64,000 bases of DNA from assembly GCA_905178155.1 (NCBI GenBank), contig CAJINV010000012.1, positions 1,554,492 to 1,618,491 on the forward strand, read 5' to 3'. Position 1 is the first letter of the stretch; each line of letters begins with the position of its first letter. Source of the DNA: Amoebophrya sp. A120. Lineage: Eukaryota > Sar > Dinophyceae > Syndiniales > Amoebophryaceae. The position numbers were made by a program, and so were the translations under genes. Below are positions 31,274 through 42,244 of the stretch, piece after piece. The notes beneath the pieces are model-generated. The model ran no database searches, was not told the DNA's origin, and worked only from the letters and a program-made list of their open reading frames with translations.

Positions 31274-31899
31274 AGTAAGTTGTACTTGCAGCTCTTGGAC
31301 TGGATGGATAGGAAGAGCTGAACTCATGACATGCGTTTTTATTTCGGCAGCATATTGTTTGAAAATGATAATGAATGTGAATTTTATTCCCCAGCAGCAC
31401 AAAGGACCAGCTGGCAGAACAAAAGCAAAACTTTATTCGTTGTGCTGATGCGAGTGAACTCTTGTTCCGTTCACCTTTTCTTCGACTTGCACATACTAGA
31501 CCTTCGAACTAACAATCAAGAATGACGAAATGGCCTATGTCTGTGTCGACACCATACGATGAGGATGATGGTGACTAGGACACTGCTTTGAGTGGATGTG
31601 AAAGAGACCTGCGTTCAGAGGATGTGGTCTGTCGCTCGTGCATTTACAAATACTAGAGCGGTACTATTGTGAAAAACAAGAGTAAAAGCTGTAGTTGCGT
31701 ATATAGAAAATCATAATCTTTTAGGCTACAAAGGGGGGGAGCGTGGGCCAGCATTTTTCGCAAATACTGCCAATGAATCAGAGCGAGGAGTGCGGTGAGC
31801 GATTTCTTCATTCTTAGTAAAAGATTCACAGGATAATTGTACTTAATTCTGAATGGACTTCTACGTTGTAGAAGCTGTCAACTAGTAACGTCGCAAGTG
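31274..31899. other. 3' flank, no gene seen
   Basis: Downstream flank of the glycosyltransferase-like gene. ORFs here are short and overlapping with no supporting context. Confidence 0.4.
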
Positions 31900-31956
31900 T
31901 AGTCCGTGTTGTAGTGTGGGAGGACAAGTAGGTAAAGGTTCAGGTAGGAGTGCTCT
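31900..31956. repeat. island repeat R1, copy 1
   Basis: TAGTCC-GTTGTAGTGTGGGAGGAC, then AAGTAGGTAAAGGTTCAGGT and AGGAGTGCTC. Further copies at 33279-33334, 34332-34371 and 35164-35212. Confidence 0.9.
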
Positions 31957-32109
31957 GCACTCCTACATTATTTCGGCCGTGTCGTCCTAGCATTATTTCG
32001 GCCGTTTTAGGTGCATGGGAGTCCTACACTATTTTTTTAAGACTGTCCTTGTCCTACACTCAGGGATCCTACTTATACTCACGGCTCGAGACCTTAGACC
32101 CAGCCTCTC

Positions 32110-32275
32110 CTGCGCTGGCTCCGGCGCGCGTGTTGTCGCACACGCGCTGCGTGACAGGGCGATGCGGTGGGCCGGGGGCTGGCGCGCCGTTCCGTTGCAT
32201 GTCGAACACGCGCTGCGTGACACGGCGAGGCGGTCGCTGGCCGGGGATGGGGGCGACGTTCCGTTGCATATCTTG
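32110..32275. repeat. two-copy GC-rich tandem repeat, about 70 bp
   Basis: CACACGCGCTGCGTGACA...CGTTCCGTTGCAT occurs twice (about 32134 and 32203). It is followed by two palindromes built on AAAAACAACCTAT (about 32291-32327 and 32383-32420). Confidence 0.75.
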
Positions 32276-32463
32276 GATTCTAGATTTAAATAAAAACAAC
32301 CTATTCCGGGGGGGAGGTTGTTTTTATGTGTGGAGAAATTTACAATCACGGCCACAGTGCAAGATCCTGAATTTCGTCGCACATAAAAACAACCTATGCC
32401 CGGGCATAGGTTGATCTTTTGCAAATCTAGAATCCAGGATATGGGATCGAACGTCGGGCGAGG

Positions 32464-33115
32464 AGAGGTCGATTTTATGGCCGCGGAATTTTCGCGAAAA
32501 CCGACTCAACCTGTTGGAAGCAGAGGTTGATTTTACCGTCACGAAATTTCGCAGCCATAAAATCGACCTCTTGGAAGCATAGGTTGATTTTATCGTCGCG
32601 AAATTTCGTGGCCATAAAATCGACCTCTTGGAAGCAGAGGTTGATTTTATCGTCGTGAAATTTCGCGCCCATAAAATCGACCTCTTGGAAGCAGAGGTTG
32701 ATTTTATCGTCGCGAAATTTCGCGCCCATAAAATCGACCTCTTGGAAGCAGAGGTTGATTTTATCGTCGCGAAATTTCGCGCCCATAAAATCGACCTCTT
32801 GGAAGCAGAGGTTGATTTTATCGTCGCGAAATTTCGCGCCCATAAAATCGACCTCTTGGAAGCAGAGGTTGATTTTATCGTCGCGAAATTTTGCACCCAT
32901 AAAATCGACCTCTTGGAAGAAAAGGTTGACTTTATCGTCGCGAAATTTCCGGAGCCATCGAATCGACCTCCTGGAAGCAGAGGTTGATTTGATTGCTCCG
33001 AAATTTTCGCAGGCACAGAGTCAACCTTTTGGAAGCAGAGGTTGATTTTATGGTCGCGAAATTTCCGGAGGCATAGAATCGACCTCCTGGAAGCAGAGGC
33101 TGACTCTATGGCCAC
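32464..33115. repeat. tandem hairpin array, 57 bp unit, about 11 units
   Basis: Unit GAAGCAGAGGTTGATTTTAT, CGTCGCGAAATTTCGCGCCC, ATAAAATCGACCTCTTG. Each unit is itself a near-palindrome (AGGTTGATTTTAT against ATAAAATCGACCT around CGCGAAATTTCGCG). Because 57 is a multiple of 3 the array stays open on both strands; these ORFs are not genes. Units diverge toward both ends. Confidence 0.95.
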
Positions 33116-33278
33116 GAAGTTTTATTTTGTACAGCCATTGGCTGGAGAAGACGCGGCCCAAAATGCGCATGCTTTGCCAATTTTAGTTCAGGCCCTATGC
33201 CAGCTTAAGGAAGCGCAATGGACGAGACCGGGATTTCCGCAAAGAAAGCAGGACTGCCGCTTATTTCAGTATAGAGAG

Positions 33279-33334
33279 TAGTCCACGTTGTAGTGTGGGA
33301 GGACAAGTAGGTAAAGGTTCAGGTAGGAGTGCTC
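33279..33334. repeat. island repeat R1, copy 2
   Basis: Closes the hairpin-array segment; near identical to 31900-31956. Confidence 0.9.
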
Positions 33335-34331
33335 TATGGCGAACGCAGAGACTTTTTTTCAAGAAACTTTTTTTTTTTCGCCCATGTCCTCGGCCTGTGC
33401 ATGATAGGCCTTTCAACTTTTTGTAACGGGTCTACGAAGGGAGTAGCAAGGCCTGCCACGGCTCATACGAAGCCAATCGCGTAAGCACTTGCGAAGACGC
33501 TTCAGCAGCAGCAGGTGCTGTGGGCTTTCGGTGTGCCGCTAGTCCTGGGCCCGTGCCCCTTTCACTCCCGCACACCAGCGCCCGTCTGAATCGGGCTTGA
33601 TGCTACCGGGGCACGCGCCTTCTTGCGCAGCACACGCTGTGCGGAGGCCAGCTTCTGTGTTTCACCGAAGGGGCTGACAAGTGCGCCGCCTGAGGTCGCC
33701 ATCCCCCTTCGATCATATTCTAACGACCCCTGGGGAGGGCAAAAGACGGCCCAGATAGAGTTCTCGAGCCCGGGAAGGCTTCTACACAGTTTCCGGAAGC
33801 AACGTCGCGGAAAAGGGCGCTGCCGGCCCTTGGCCAATCTGCCAGAAACCAGCGCGACGCCGGGGACCGTGCGCATAGACGCACCAACCTGTATGAACCG
33901 CGCCTCCCGCGCAAATTTGCCTCATAGCTCGAAGGTGTCCGACCTCCTCTTGAGGAGACACGCCGAAAACAACAAGAGGGAGGCCCCTCGGAGGGGGGTT
34001 GGGGGGGTGGGTTGCGCGACCCCCGCCCCTGCCTCCATCATACCATGCGGGCTAGCAAAAAAAGGGATCCCGAAGGGGGGGGGTTACCCCCCCCCCCTCC
34101 GGGGCCCCTCGAGCCGGCATTTTTGCGCTGCCCAAAAAGATTTCCCGTTGTCTCCGATGCCACCAGGCCGGGCAAAAGACCTTGGGGCTTAGGGCAATGT
34201 GGGGAAGCCCGGCGGAAGAAAGCCCACTGCACGCGGGGCTCTGCGAGGTTTTTCTCGCTCTGACCTAGAGTGCCTCCACGCCGCTAAACCTCGGCGGGGC
34301 CCCGCAGCCCAGCAGCAGAGAAGATTCAAAG
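33335..34331. other. GC-rich segment between R1 copies
   Basis: Open frames on both strands (for example 33623-34192), with a C/G homopolymer run at about 34075-34100. Amino acid composition follows GC bias and no domain is seen, so I do not call a gene. Confidence 0.4.
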
Positions 34332-34371
34332 AGGACAAGTAGGTAAAGGTTCAGGTAGGAGTGCTCTGCAC
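34332..34371. repeat. island repeat R1, copy 3 (truncated)
   Basis: Starts at GAGGACAAGTAGG. Followed by a second AGGTAGGAGTGCTCT word at about 34380. Confidence 0.85.
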
Positions 34372-34401
34372 TCCAGATCAGGTAGGAGTGCTCTTTGAAA
34401 T

Positions 34402-34500
34402 TGGATCAGAACAGGGGATCAGAACAGGGGATCAAAACAGGGGACCAGAACAGGGGACCAGAACAGGGCATCAGAACAGGGGACCCGAACAGGGGATCCG
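34402..34500. repeat. 13 bp minisatellite, about 8 copies
   Basis: Unit GGATCAGAACAGG with A/C and A/G variants. Confidence 0.9.
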
Positions 34501-35163
34501 GAACCGGCTTGGGAAACGGACAGCAAAATAGCACATCCGTGTCGCGGTTTCAGATTTGGTTCTTTGGCGGCTTGCTGGCCAGCCGCGGAGCCTGGCCTGG
34601 CTGATTCCGGCCCGGGGGCCTTCAGCTCGGGCTTCTCGTGTTTTGGTAATTGCCAGCAATCTGCCATAGCAATAGCGGCTAAGTAATCTGGTAGGGATCA
34701 TGTTGCTGAAACATGTGCGCCACTGCCGCCGCGCTTTACATACGGGCGCTGCGGCAGCTCGCCGCCGACCGCATTCGGCGGCTTTTTCCAGAAGGCGTTC
34801 GCGGGCTTGCATCGGGCTCGATGCTCTTGCATGTGAGTGAAGCGAAGCTGCGTGAAGAGCTTTTCATTGCATAGGACAGGGCACTAAGAGGATGTTTTGT
34901 GTGTGATGATCAGAGCTGACACATGTTGGCGCCTAGGCCTCACCCAAGTGCTCTGCTCTTCGTCCAAGAGCCGAAGACGAGCACAAACTCCGCCGGGCAT
35001 TCTCGTGGCTCGGCGCTAATCCTCCGCTTCGCCCACCGAGCAATCTTTCTTTTTGTCTCGGCAAGTTTGCCCTCTCAAAAAAATTTCAAAAATAAAAAAA
35101 TCCAATCATTTTTGAACGTTTTTGAACACTGGTCATGCGCTAGACCCCTGCCCAACTTGACCT

Positions 35164-35212
35164 GTTGTAGTGTGGGAGGACAAGTAGGTAAAGGTTCAGG
35201 TAGGAGTGCTCC
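35164..35212. repeat. island repeat R1, copy 4
   Basis: Full-length core (TTGTAGTGTGGGAGGACAAG and onward), 92 bp upstream of the next gene start. Confidence 0.88.
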
Positions 35213-35303
35213 TCTGCACTCACTGTATTGTCATACAACCTCTCGTCTCGTAGCTGGAACAAGAAGTAGTCCTGAATAGCAAATAAGAAGACAAAGGCCG
35301 ACG

Positions 35304-37247
35304 ATGATTTTGACCCTCCGGTCCTTGCTGAAGCGCCCGGCGGTTTTAGTGGTAAGTATTTACTTTTCTTATTTGAAATACGACTGCGACTCTACGTCCA
35401 CTCGACTCTACCTTGTTCCGCAATAAAATACGTTTTCCCTGCGGATAGTACATTTGTTTGTTTGATGATGTGTGTCATCTTGTTCTACTCTTTCCGTCGA
35501 TTCGAAAGTCTCTCACTCAATGACCGCTCGCACACAGGTCGCAGCCGAGCTATTTATCCTGTTTCTCTGGGCGGTGCTGGTCAGTTATCCTCCAGAAAAG
35601 TAAGGATGGCGTAGTGGTGCCATGATTGGAAAGTAATTGCCTATGCAGTTTTTTTTTTAGCATGGCAAAGAGTTGTTGGCTGTTCAGCATGTTGACAATT
35701 TTTTTGGCCGCCTCTGGTCCCGTCGGTCTCCACGACTTAGTGTGACAGGAAAATGATGCGTCTCATCTTTTGGTCGTCGTTTATTTGCAAACGTTTTGAT
35801 GTTTACAGGAAACGAAAAGAAACAAGAACTGAAATTGAAAAAATCAATTTTTTTCAATCATCTTGTGTGACTGTACTTCTACTTTTCTGTGTGATATTAG
35901 TTTCGCGTTTCTCGACATGATGGCGACAGAGGACAGCAGTGCTGCTGGGGGCCGATCCGAAGGGAGGAAGCACGAGAAAACGTCGTACGAAGGAAGTCCA
36001 ATAACAGATCCGCAAGGTCATGAAATGATCGTGAATTTGCAAATCCAGGAACCACAACCAGCTGCCACGGACGCTTATGAAGAACAGCAGAAGTATCGCA
36101 CTAGCGTATAAAAACGCATGACAAATTTTCTCAGCATGAGGAATGGAATTTGTAAATGCGGATTTACCTCTTACAAAAGAGATTTGTAATGCGTGACGAC
36201 TGCAATTAGTTTTAGTATGAGCGCGATGCTTTTTCAGTGGATAACGCTGTTGACCAGATTTTTCTCCCGACGAACATGTGGTCGGTAATCGCGGAAGCGG
36301 TGAGGATATCCAAATGTGTTTGGGTCTGGAAAAGTAGAGCTTGTATTGCGTATCTAGCATTCCTGAAAAATTTGTGTTGCATAGCCAGCAGAAGTTTTTT
36401 TTGGCCTTTTTGTCATGTAAGGACGCAGGAGTTTGTCATGCGTGCTACGCATGATCACACGGCGTCAAATAAACTTGTCAAGCTTGGCTGCCCTTGAAAA
36501 CACCAGGCTCATCCATGCTTTAGCATCACAAGTTTCCAGACCCAGACATATTTGGATTTGATGGAGGAGAACGTGGTCAGGACTCCATTACGACTACGTC
36601 GCCAGCTATCGTATAGAAGAAACTGTTTCATTGATGGAAACTTGTGATGTATAGAGTGTATCAACACAGAACAAGCATTTTTCTTGCTACATACGCATGC
36701 AAGACAGTGGATATCATTTAGGCGTGCTTCCCTTCAGGAAAATGAATCTCGCATGGCAAGTTTTCTATCTCGTGTGTGACGATCGAACTTGTGATGCAAA
36801 ACTCGCAGAATGATCCGTACAGAGATTGCAGTTTTTTCATGCGATAGCAGCGAGGCAAGCGGCGTTGCTTGTTCCGGCTCTACTGCGCTAGAAAGGACGT
36901 TGCTGAATAAAACCTAGTATGCGGCTATCGAAGAAAAAAACATCGTTAGTGTAACTTTGTGATGCGCAACCTGCAAAGTGATTGCGGCTGTCATGCTGGG
37001 CATGCATTAAAAGGTCCACTCAAGCCCGTTTTCACGTACCATCTGCGCATGCAGGGTTTTTGCTCTCATGCAAGACAGATTTGTCATGCTGTTCCTCCAA
37101 AAAAGTTACACCTACAAACTTTTTTTCTCGGATAGGGACGCGCTCTGCTCCAGCTCCAGTTTCGTGACCGTGCTGAAACAAGAAAAGCTGGTGTGGGCCG
37201 TGCAACGTTTGACTTTTTGTTGTAAGTACTTACGCACTTATGTAATA
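35304..37247 (+). CDS. unrecognised membrane-anchored protein, possibly truncated by a stop
   Basis: ATG 35304 gives MILTLRSLLKRPAVLVVAAE followed by LFILFLWAVLVSY, a signal anchor assembled from two exons across a GTAAGT...ACAG intron. Exons: 35304-35351, 35538-35599, 35901-36076, 36244-36307, 36564-36607, 36847-36927, 37134-37214. The frame is kept across the B (ACGCT), A (GAGGA) and G (CAGC) introners and reads FLPTNMWSVIAEAVRRTWSG, then LHYDYVASY. It reaches TAG at 36916-36918, ten bases before a family M introner. The last block, DALCSSSSFVTVLKQEKLVW, looks coding and ends at a GTAAGTACTTAC donor-like word inside the 48 bp repeat. So the gene is either ended at 36918 with an introner in its 3' UTR, or inactivated. 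No domain recognised. Confidence 0.45.
35352..35537 (+). other. GT-AG intron
   Basis: Donor GTG|GTAAGT, acceptor CACACAG|GTC, phase 0, inside the signal anchor. Confidence 0.6.
35600..35900 (+). other. candidate GT-AG intron
   Basis: Donor GAAAA|GTAAGG, acceptor GATATTAG|TTTCGCG. The joined frame (YPPEN|FAFLDMM) is open. Confidence 0.5.
36076..36243. mobile_element. introner, family B, diverged
   Basis: Arms GAACAGCAGAAGTATCGCAC / ...GCGCGATGCTTTTTCAGTGGAT. TSD ACGCT. Confidence 0.87.
36307..36563. mobile_element. introner, family A
   Basis: Arms ATCCAAATGTGTTTGGGTCT / ...CATATTTGGATTTGATG. TSD GAGGA. Confidence 0.9.
36608..36846. mobile_element. introner, family G, diverged
   Basis: Arms AGAAGAAACTGTTTCATTGA / ...GATTGCAGTTTTTTCATGCGAT. 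Short TSD CAGC. Confidence 0.82.
36928..37133. mobile_element. introner, family M
   Basis: Arms GAAGAAAAAAACATCGTTAG / GTTACACCTACAAACTTTTT then TTCTCGGAT. TSD not clear. Only copy of this arm type here. Confidence 0.75.
37200..37247. repeat. 48 bp direct repeat, left copy
   Basis: GTGCAACGTTTGACTTTTTG, TTGTAAGTACTTACGC and onward. One mismatch to 38455-38502. Contains a palindromic GTAAGTACTTAC. Confidence 0.92.
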
Positions 37248-37609
37248 CTAGTAACCACCTCCCGATAACCAAAAAATCACTAGGAGCTCCACAACCTCGA
37301 CAAACACCACACAAATTCAAAACCCCCGGGGGACCCTTGTTGGCGCGAACCGGCGCGCAAGCCCAAGCAGGCACTCGGGCGCCTTTTTCTTGTGGCGTTC
37401 TTACTTCCCTCACCCTCCCTGGGCGCGGCAGGCTAGGGGCGCTCCTAGTGCGGCCGGCCATGAGCTTTCCAGGTTTGCAGGCTTCTAGCGCCAGCCGCGC
37501 GCGCCATTTGGGGGCGACAAGGCCGACAAGGTTGCCTACTACCCTGCGTCGCAGGCGGCTACCGGTAGGTGGCTTGCTAATTGTGTGCGCGGAGGGGCTT
37601 GGTTTGTCC

Positions 37610-38454
37610 TAAGGAAAGGTCTGCCACTGGCTGGTCGGCCACTGACTGGTGGTCCGCCATGGCAGGTCTTCCACAGCTGGCCCGCTGCCTGTGGTTGGTC
37701 CGCCGTGGTTGGTCCGTCATGGCAGGTCTGCCGCAGCTGGTCCGCTGTGGCTGGTCCGCCGTGGCTTGTCTGCCATCGCCATGATAGGTCTGCCACACCT
37801 GCTGGCCCGCCCGCCGTGCCCGGTCTGCCACAGTTGGCCCGCCGTGGAAGGTCGGCAACGGCCGCTGTTCCGCCGTGGCTGGTCTGCCACATCTGCTGGG
37901 CTGCCGCTGCTGGTCCGCCGGGCGTGGCAGGTTGTCCGCAGCTGCTGATCCGCCGTGGCTGGTCTGCCATACATTGCTGGCCCCCCGTGCCCGTGGCAGG
38001 TCTGGTCGATGCCACCGTTGGCCCGCCATGGCACTTTTGCCGCAGCTGCTGTTCCGCCGTGGCTGGTCCGCCCTGGAAGGTCTTCAATCCCGCGCGCTTT
38101 TCTTTGGGAGTTGGCCCCGAGCCCTTTCCGAGCTGGGTCGCTTCCGTTGTGTTTGCCTTGGGAAATGCGCGGAAGCCTTCCCCCGATTTTCGCAAAGCCC
38201 TTCGCCACATGCACATGGAGGCTGGGCTGCCGCGGCTGGTCTGCCACTGCTGGGCGGCCCGCCGTGGCAAGTCTGCCGCTGCTGGTCCACCGGGCGTGGC
38301 AAGTTGCCCACCGCTGCTGATCCGCCGTGGCTGGTCTGCTATTGCTGGCCCGCCGTGTTTGTGGCAGATCTGGCGCCACCGCTGGTCCGCCATGGCACTT
38401 CTGCTGCAGCTGCTGGTCCGCCCTGGAAGGTTTGCCAAGGCTGCTGGCCTGCAG
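37610..38454. repeat. GC-rich degenerate minisatellite
   Basis: Repeated words GCTGGTCCGCCGTGGC, GGTCTGCCAC and GGTCTGCCGCAGCTGCTG in irregular order. Open on both strands because of composition. Lies inside the 48 bp repeat pair; a different, non-repetitive stretch occurs at about 38090-38210. Confidence 0.85.
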
Positions 38455-38502
38455 GTGCAACGTTTGACTTTTTGTTGTAAGTACTTACGCTCTTATGTAA
38501 TA
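38455..38502. repeat. 48 bp direct repeat, right copy
   Basis: Pairs with 37200-37247 and brackets 1.2 kb of inserted DNA. Confidence 0.92.
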
Positions 38503-39160
38503 TTCTCACCACTGTAGTTGTACTAAGTACCACTTGAATAATGATAATCGCCAATCATAATTTTTGTAATTGCGACTTCCTTTTCTTTTCAATTTTTTGT
38601 TTCTCCGTTTCGTCTACACATAATTGATAAAGAAGCTGCGGGGAAGTAAAAATCCGCTCTACACCTACACTTGTTTGAGCAACATAGAAAAATTTGTCAT
38701 CCCTGGAACAATATTGAAGGACACCAAAAAAAGAAAAATCGTGGAACAATTTCGCTGCAGTTGCTTCTTCTAGTGAGGTGCCGCCCGTTTTGGAAATCAA
38801 TCTCGACTACGTTATACGCAAATATTGATTTGTAGTCCGGCTTAAATACCATGAAAAGCGCGTCTGAAATTTCAATTTTTATCAACAAAAGGAGCACGCC
38901 CTATGACTATATTGAAATTTAAATTTTTGTAAGTTTCCATCCTGATTGTCTATTTTTACGGACACTCGAGGAAGTCGCAATGTGAAATTTGAATAAAACC
39001 TCCAAGCTCATCAACTGAAGGTCACATGTAGTTTGTCAAGATTTTTAGGTCTTCACTTTTTGAATACAGACTAAAAATCAACATCGAACCAAGGGGAAAT
39101 TAAGTAATAGAAGACAGAGCGGTAGTAGTAGTTCAAGTTCTTTTATTCAAGAGAACCAAC
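38503..39160. other. gap; a minus-strand coding-like fragment only
   Basis: AT-rich. On the minus strand 38555-38897 reads in a protein-like manner, but in two overlapping frames (VFKPDYKSIFAYNVVEIDF, then KLFHDFSFFGVLQYCSRDDK); this may be a decayed gene. No firm call. Confidence 0.25.
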
Positions 39161-39741
39161 TAGGCAAAGAACCTTGACCTTTATCCTGCACAGAAACTTA
39201 TTCGCGCATGCGGTTGCTATCATGCTTACTTATTTCCCTTCTGGCAATCTTCAGTTAAGAATACTAGAAGCCGTTCCCTAGGGCGGCGCCGGCGGCCAAC
39301 ATCTCGAGGACATCGTGCATGCTGTATCAGAATGAAAAATCTCCCCTCCCCATATCAAAACGAAGTTGCTAATGCTGGATTTGCGTACACAAATCAGATT
39401 TGTCTTCCTGGCGAGAACTGCAGGCCCATACTAAGCCTGAGTAGACAGGTTTTATTGGCCTAGGCGCTTTGCATGATAGACGTCTACGCTGTAGGTGCAA
39501 CAGCATGACAAACCGCCTGTAGAATGCGGCGGACCTTGTGGGGTTGCCTTCATGCAACACAGAGACACTTTGTGGTCACAAATCAGCAACGCAAATTTTC
39601 GAAAACGTGCCTTGTCAATATGGAGAGGGGGGATCTTTCTTTTTGATATGCTGCTGGTCTTCCTCTGCCTCGGTTCGCGGTTGTGACAGAACAAAACCTG
39701 GGATAAGTATTAGTTATTACTTTCATAAAGTGGTCGTGTAA
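39161..39741 (+). CDS. possible 3' exons split by an introner
   Basis: The frame after TAG 39158 reads KNLDLYPAQKLIRACGCYHA and onward into ...RGHRAC. It is interrupted by a family E introner (39325-39647) and resumes WSSSASVRGCDRTKPGISIS to TAA 39739-39741. The TSD ATGCTG is in the same phase on both sides in every frame, so it does not choose between frames. I use the longest. It could belong to the gene at 35304 if the intervening repeats are intronic. Unrecognised. Confidence 0.3.
39325..39647. mobile_element. introner, family E
   Basis: Arms AATGAAAAATCTCCCCTCCC / GAGAGGGGGGATCTTTCTTT. TSD ATGCTG. The strongest sign that this stretch is transcribed. Confidence 0.9.
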
Positions 39742-39801
39742 AATAAAATTAAATAAAGGCCCCATAGATGTTGGCGGAGCAACACAACAATATTAAATGA
39801 A

Positions 39802-39882
39802 CACTGTTGCACTTCTTGCAGCTGGTGCAAGAGCAAGAGCCACCTCCTCGTCCCCTTTCTTGCTACTCCTGCAGTGCCGTAG
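39802..39882. repeat. repeat R2, full copy
   Basis: GCAGCTGGTGCAAGAGCAAG, AGCCACCTCCTCGTCCCCTT, TCTTGCTACTCCTGCAGTGC. Other copies: 41117-41160, 42089-42126, 43270-43342, 44920-44969, 45832-45902. Confidence 0.95.
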
Positions 39883-41116
39883 TTAATCCTCTGAAAAATG
39901 CATTCCTGTCGGCATCTGTGCAAAAGGTAGCGTCTCGGATTCCCGAAGCGCTTGAAAGTACGCACGGCTGGCACTTCAATGTTGCGGTTGTTTTCGGACC
40001 TCCGGGACCTTGGCTTCAAGAAATCCCCGGCCCTGGTGGTCCGTAGCTTCGAGTGCTTAGACGCCAATTTCTCAGCGGGCATGGTACTCACGCCGTCGCC
40101 CGACCGGGTGCGAGGGTGTTTCTGCAGGGGTTGTTGCAGGCCAATTTGCAATGTTTTTTGTGGCGCGTCTCGGACGGCTGACCGCAAGACACCTCAACCG
40201 GCCTGAGTCTAGCGCTGTGGCCGGCATTGCTGGCCTTCGCGGTTAGGCGCCAGAATTAGAGCGCATCACGCTGGGCTGTGTTTTACCCTGGCCCCGGTTT
40301 TTCTCTTACGCTTGGTTTCAGTGTGTTTTGCCCCAGTGCCTCTCTGACATTCTCCGCCCGGCCCTCTTTCTGGGGGCGGCGCTTTCATTCTGCTTGGAGC
40401 CTCACGCGCCGTTTGAGTGCGGCGAGCCCCGATGCGTTGACGGCCAGCCAAAGGTCTTGGATTTGCATCCGAGCAACCATGAGGGCAAGTGCCGGCCTCC
40501 CGGGAAATAGCCTCTGCGGGTAGTCCTTGGGGGTTCAAGAATGGGGTATCCGACATTTTGCTCCGATGCATTTTTCTCCATCGTGATTCGCTTCAGAAAA
40601 AAACGCATCGGAGCAGTTTTTGTCGAGGTTCTTGTTAGATGTATTACACAACATTGGATCTCGTCCAATCTGCTCCGATGGAGACAGCGATGCGTTTTTC
40701 GGATCGAAGCCCTGGGCCTTGAGTGCCTTTGGACCGCTAACGAACCTGAAGAGGTCCATCAGGGCAACTCACGCGAGCCTGGGGGCATTGCTCTCAGCTT
40801 TGGTGACGAAATCGAGGAAAACAATTCCCAGATCCCTGATCCGGAAAACGCATCCGTGTCTCCATCCGAGCAAAATGCATCACCAGCAAACTTGCTCCGC
40901 TGCGGTTTTCTTTTACGGAGGCACGGGTGTGCTTTTCGGATCAGGGATTCGAGCAAGCAAAGTAGCGAACTTGCTCTAGTGCCTTCTTTACTGCTTCGCT
41001 CTTTGTAAGACGGCTTGGTCTCTCTCCAGATGCATCAGAGCAACCTCGTGTCTGATTACAATGCGCGCGCCAATGTCTTCAGGGCGCGTAGCTTTTTCGC
41101 ACTGTGTGGCCCTGAT

Positions 41117-41160
41117 GAAGAGCAAGAGCCACCTCCTCGTCCCCTTTCTTGCTACTCCTG
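41117..41160. repeat. repeat R2, core only
   Basis: Core AGAGCAAGAGCCACCTCCTC through TGCTACTCCTG. Confidence 0.9.
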
Positions 41161-42088
41161 TATTGCGCAGCAACCAGTCTCGGACTAGAGCTGTTGCTAG
41201 CATGCTCCTCAGATCAATGAGATCCATGAACTAGGTCACAGAACACCAGTAGGTGTAGGATGTAAATACAGGGGTCACACTAGTAGGATCACAGGGATCA
41301 CACAGACAGGTGCGATCACACTAGTAGTCGCTTGAACCACGGAGGAGAGCTTGCTGCATTTGCTGGGTTTTGGAAAATGTCTGCTCAGGACCCTACCGGA
41401 AATTTTCGCGCGATGCTGACGAACCCTTTTTATGGTTCTAGCAGTTTCTGGGTAGTGGTTTCATTCCGCTTTGAAGCGAAGGACTCAGACTTATTTTCAG
41501 ACTTTGGGAGCATTAGAGGCTATATTTCTCCTTTTCTGATTTGTCTTGTGCGCTGGGGCGTATTTCCTCGACCGAGTAGTCTGGTAGCCGTATCTGCAGA
41601 ATTTCGGTTCGCGAGTGCTAGCGTCAGCATGCGAATATTTTGAAAAAAGGGCACCAGAGGCAGTTGCTTGAGGATTCTCGATGTTGCGCATGACAACCAG
41701 GGCTAGAAGAGATTTCGAGTTTACATATTGATATTGCACGCAACCACTGGCAGTGGATATAGCCGCCTAAATTAAAACCGTTCTGACGATGGGAACATCG
41801 TTCGTGGTGAAGCCACCGCAGGGGAGTGGGAGTCTAAAAAGTAGAAAACGTCTCTGCCGCCCCAGAGATGGGAGCGCGGTTGACATTTACTAGCCTAAGA
41901 ATAGGGAGCGATCATGGCCTCAGTGCTATTGGTTTCGCTGTTTTCCCTATTAGCCTTCACGCCTTGCTGTATTCAGATTACAGCCGATGTCGAGAAGTGC
42001 GATGGTAGCACTTCGGCCAAGTGGTATTCTTAGCCTGGTAAAAGCACAGCCGTAAGCTTAAGCAAGAAAAGTTTCTGACGTTCATCTG

Positions 42089-42126
42089 AGAGCAAGAGCC
42101 ACCTCCTCGTCCCCTTTCTTGCTACC
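42089..42126. repeat. repeat R2, core only
   Basis: Same core, ending at CTTGCTACC. Confidence 0.9.
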
Positions 42127-42244
42127 CTCTAATAGAATTGATAGCCGGAAAACTTCCCCGGAGACCTTCGGGGGACAGAAGCGCGATAATTTGGCAAACG
42201 AAGAGCCTCTGAAAAGTATTTTTCGAAAAGTGCATCTGAGGCGC

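Noticed and set aside
32324-33115. Long ORFs on both strands (for example EVDFIVAKFRAHKIDLL repeats)
   Set aside because: They are a product of the 57 bp hairpin array, whose length is a multiple of three; both strands are open for the same reason.
33623-34192. 189-codon ORF in the R1 island
   Set aside because: GC-driven, overlaps similar ORFs on the other strand, contains a C-run, and has no motif.
37539-38517. ORFs of 200-310 codons on both strands
   Set aside because: GC-rich minisatellite; composition explains the lack of stops and there is no consistent frame or domain.
38555-38897. Minus-strand protein-like reading in two frames
   Set aside because: Would need a frameshift or an unseen intron and has no supporting neighbour; noted only as possible decayed coding sequence.
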